This document shows positions 37,499 to 38,387 of a DNA stretch of 38,387 nt, one piece after another (the first letter of the stretch is position 1; the number at the start of each line of letters is the position of its first letter). Source of the DNA: Elusimicrobiota bacterium. GTDB lineage: Bacteria > Elusimicrobiota > Elusimicrobia > UBA1565 > UBA9628. Under the pieces are notes generated by a model. The model searched no databases and was not told the origin of the DNA. It saw nothing but the letters and a program-made list of their open reading frames with translations. The translations under genes were made by a program, and so were the position numbers. The stretch covers positions 1 to 38,387 of the forward strand of contig JAPLKL010000018.1 of the NCBI GenBank assembly GCA_026388095.1, written 5' to 3'.

Positions 37499-37917
37499 GG
37501 AGCCATCTTATCAAACTTGCCGGGCCGCTCGCAGAGCTCGATGAGCACGCCGTCGGCGGACTTGGGGTGGATGAAGGCGATGCGGCTGCCGGAGCTGCCG
37601 GGCCTGGGCCGCTCGGCCGTGAAGGCCACGCCGGCACGGCGCAGGCGCTCCATCTCCGCGTCCAGGTCCGAGACCTCGAGACAGACATGGTGCAGGCCCG
37701 GGCCGCGGGTCTCCAGGAACCTGGACACCGGGGAATCATCCGACGTGGGCTGGAGGAGCTCGATCCGAGCCGAAGCCGTGGTGAAGAAGCCCACTTTGAC
37801 CTTCTGCTCCGCCACCGTCTCCTCCCCGGCGCGGGTCAGGCCCAGGACTTCCCCATAGAACCGGGAGGACTCCTCCAGGTCGCGCACCGCGATCGCGATG
37901 TGATCCAGTCTCTTCAT
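37495..37917 (-). CDS. mce: methylmalonyl-CoA epimerase
   Basis: Interconverts (S)- and (R)-methylmalonyl-CoA so that the B12-dependent mutase can act. The 140-residue protein is a vicinal-oxygen-chelate fold: [20 protein letters not shown] with the first metal His, [16 protein letters not shown] with Glu, [14 protein letters not shown] with the second His, and [19 protein letters not shown] with the last Glu. Start ATG 37917 overlaps the stop of the B12-subunit gene (ATGA); the frame is open to 37950 only as shadow. Adjacent mutase genes confirm the role over other VOC proteins. Confidence 0.94.
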   Translation of the reverse strand: MKRLDHIAIAVRDLEESSRFYGEVLGLTRAGEETVAEQKVKVGFFTTASARIELLQPTSDDSPVSRFLETRGPGLHHVCLEVSDLDAEMERLRRAGVAFTAERPRPGSSGSRIAFIHPKSADGVLIELCERPGKFDKMAP

Positions 37918-38327
37918 GGCCGGGCCCGCTTGGCCGCGCGGAGCAGCCACTCGACGATGTCCTGGGTGGAGGTCCCCGGCGGGAAGATCTCCCGGACCCC
38001 CGCCTTCTTGAGCTTGGGGATGTCGGCTGCGGGGATGACCCCCCCGCCGAAGACCTGCACCTCCCGGGCCCCCAGCTTGCGCAGCAGGAGCACCACCCGC
38101 GGGAAAAGGTGGTTGTGCGCGCCGGAGAGGGATGAGAGCCCCACGAAATCCACCCCTTCCTGGACCGCGGCGCTGGCTATGGCCTCGGGGGTCTGGCGGA
38201 TGCCGGTGTAGATGACCTCCATGCCCGCGTCGCGCAAAGCGCGCGCGACCACCTTGGCGCCCCGGTCGTGCCCGTCGAGGCCCGGTTTGGCTATCAAGAC
38301 GCGTATCTTGCGCTGCATGGTCCTCAT
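37914..38327 (-). CDS. methylmalonyl-CoA mutase, B12-binding small subunit
   Basis: A 137-residue stand-alone cobalamin-binding domain: [20 protein letters not shown] contains DGHDRG, whose His ligates cobalt; [18 protein letters not shown] and [15 protein letters not shown] complete the fold. In many organisms this domain is the C-terminal part of one polypeptide; here it is separate, the two-part mutase arrangement. It partners with the large subunit whose end lies just upstream. ATG 38327 overlaps that gene's stop (ATGA), favouring it over ATG 38318. Isobutyryl- or hydroxyisobutyryl-CoA mutase small subunits are related, but the epimerase gene next door favours methylmalonyl-CoA. Confidence 0.92.
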   Translation of the reverse strand: MRTMQRKIRVLIAKPGLDGHDRGAKVVARALRDAGMEVIYTGIRQTPEAIASAAVQEGVDFVGLSSLSGAHNHLFPRVVLLLRKLGAREVQVFGGGVIPAADIPKLKKAGVREIFPPGTSTQDIVEWLLRAAKRARP

Positions 38328-38387
38328 CTCTCCTTGTGCTCCCCGAACACGTCCCGCAGGGCGTCGGAGACCTCCCCCAGCGTGGCG
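38324..38387 (-). CDS. methylmalonyl-CoA mutase large subunit, C-terminal end (partial)
   Basis: Only the last 20 residues are in the window, ending [20 protein letters not shown]. The phrase TLGE(V/I)SDALR(D/E)VFGE is the usual end of the catalytic TIM-barrel subunit of methylmalonyl-CoA mutase. The stop overlaps the small-subunit ATG in an ATGA. The gene continues beyond position 38387. Confidence 0.8.
   Translation of the reverse strand, partial: ATLGEVSDALRDVFGEHKER

Overview
The window is a high-GC stretch of a chromosome from a bacterium with an outer membrane: it encodes a type V autotransporter, a lipoprotein signal and cell-wall enzymes. There is no 16S gene or other marker that fixes the phylum. 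The mix of a bactofilin/M23/SurA-N cluster, GAF-cyclases, stand-alone B12 mutase subunits, many ATGA overlaps and promoters almost touching start codons would fit a GC-rich Elusimicrobiota-like lineage. That placement is an inference, not something the sequence proves.

Layout. 1-314: non-coding, a row of perfect hairpins. 315-2851: divergent envelope genes, an L,D-transpeptidase-like lipoprotein and a secreted Pro/Lys-rich protein with 29 consecutive glycines. 2867-9021: inosine-guanosine kinase (gsk) facing away from a tightly overlapped arginine operon argC-argB-argD-argA-argJ. 9096-9680: a small helical protein and tRNA-Leu(CAA). 9688-13927 (minus): PfkB kinase, ABC ATPase, ABC-2 type permease and a YibQ-like polysaccharide deacetylase. 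14017-16179 (minus): M23 peptidase, bactofilin and a SurA-N membrane protein behind a near-consensus sigma70 promoter. 16314-17568: a frameshifted secreted protein. 17569-17885: a 26-bp repeat plus more hairpins. 17886-21219: alaS and a secreted protein. 21247-22683 (minus): isochorismatase-like hydrolase and two small membrane proteins. 22856-24258 (minus): two toxin-antitoxin modules (HicAB and Phd/RelE type). 24363-27484 (minus): exported protein, GT-C-like membrane protein, MarC-family protein. 27563-35360 (plus): EAL protein, autotransporter, small secreted protein, GAF-GAF-PAS-adenylate cyclase. 35377-38387 (minus): SUMF1/FGE-fold membrane protein, tRNA-Arg(CCG), and an operon of B12-dependent mutase subunits, methylmalonyl-CoA epimerase and HMG-CoA lyase, with the large mutase subunit cut by the window edge.

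How genes work together. The arg operon supplies every step from glutamate to ornithine. The mutase/epimerase/HMG-CoA lyase operon fits propionyl-CoA or branched-chain amino-acid carbon flow. The M23/bactofilin/SurA-N trio looks like a cell-shape or cell-wall module. EAL and cyclase genes point to cyclic di-GMP and cAMP signalling around a surface adhesin.

The most unusual material is non-coding. (a) Clusters of perfect inverted repeats, most of which close as C-GNA-G or C-GNNA-G on one strand. (b) A 26-bp word present in opposite orientation at 10457 and 17569, each time followed by such hairpins; one copy forms the first codons of the deacetylase gene. (c) A 34-bp imperfect direct repeat bracketing the Phd/RelE module. 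(d) Repeated -10 boxes only 6-8 nt before ATG, suggesting leaderless mRNAs.
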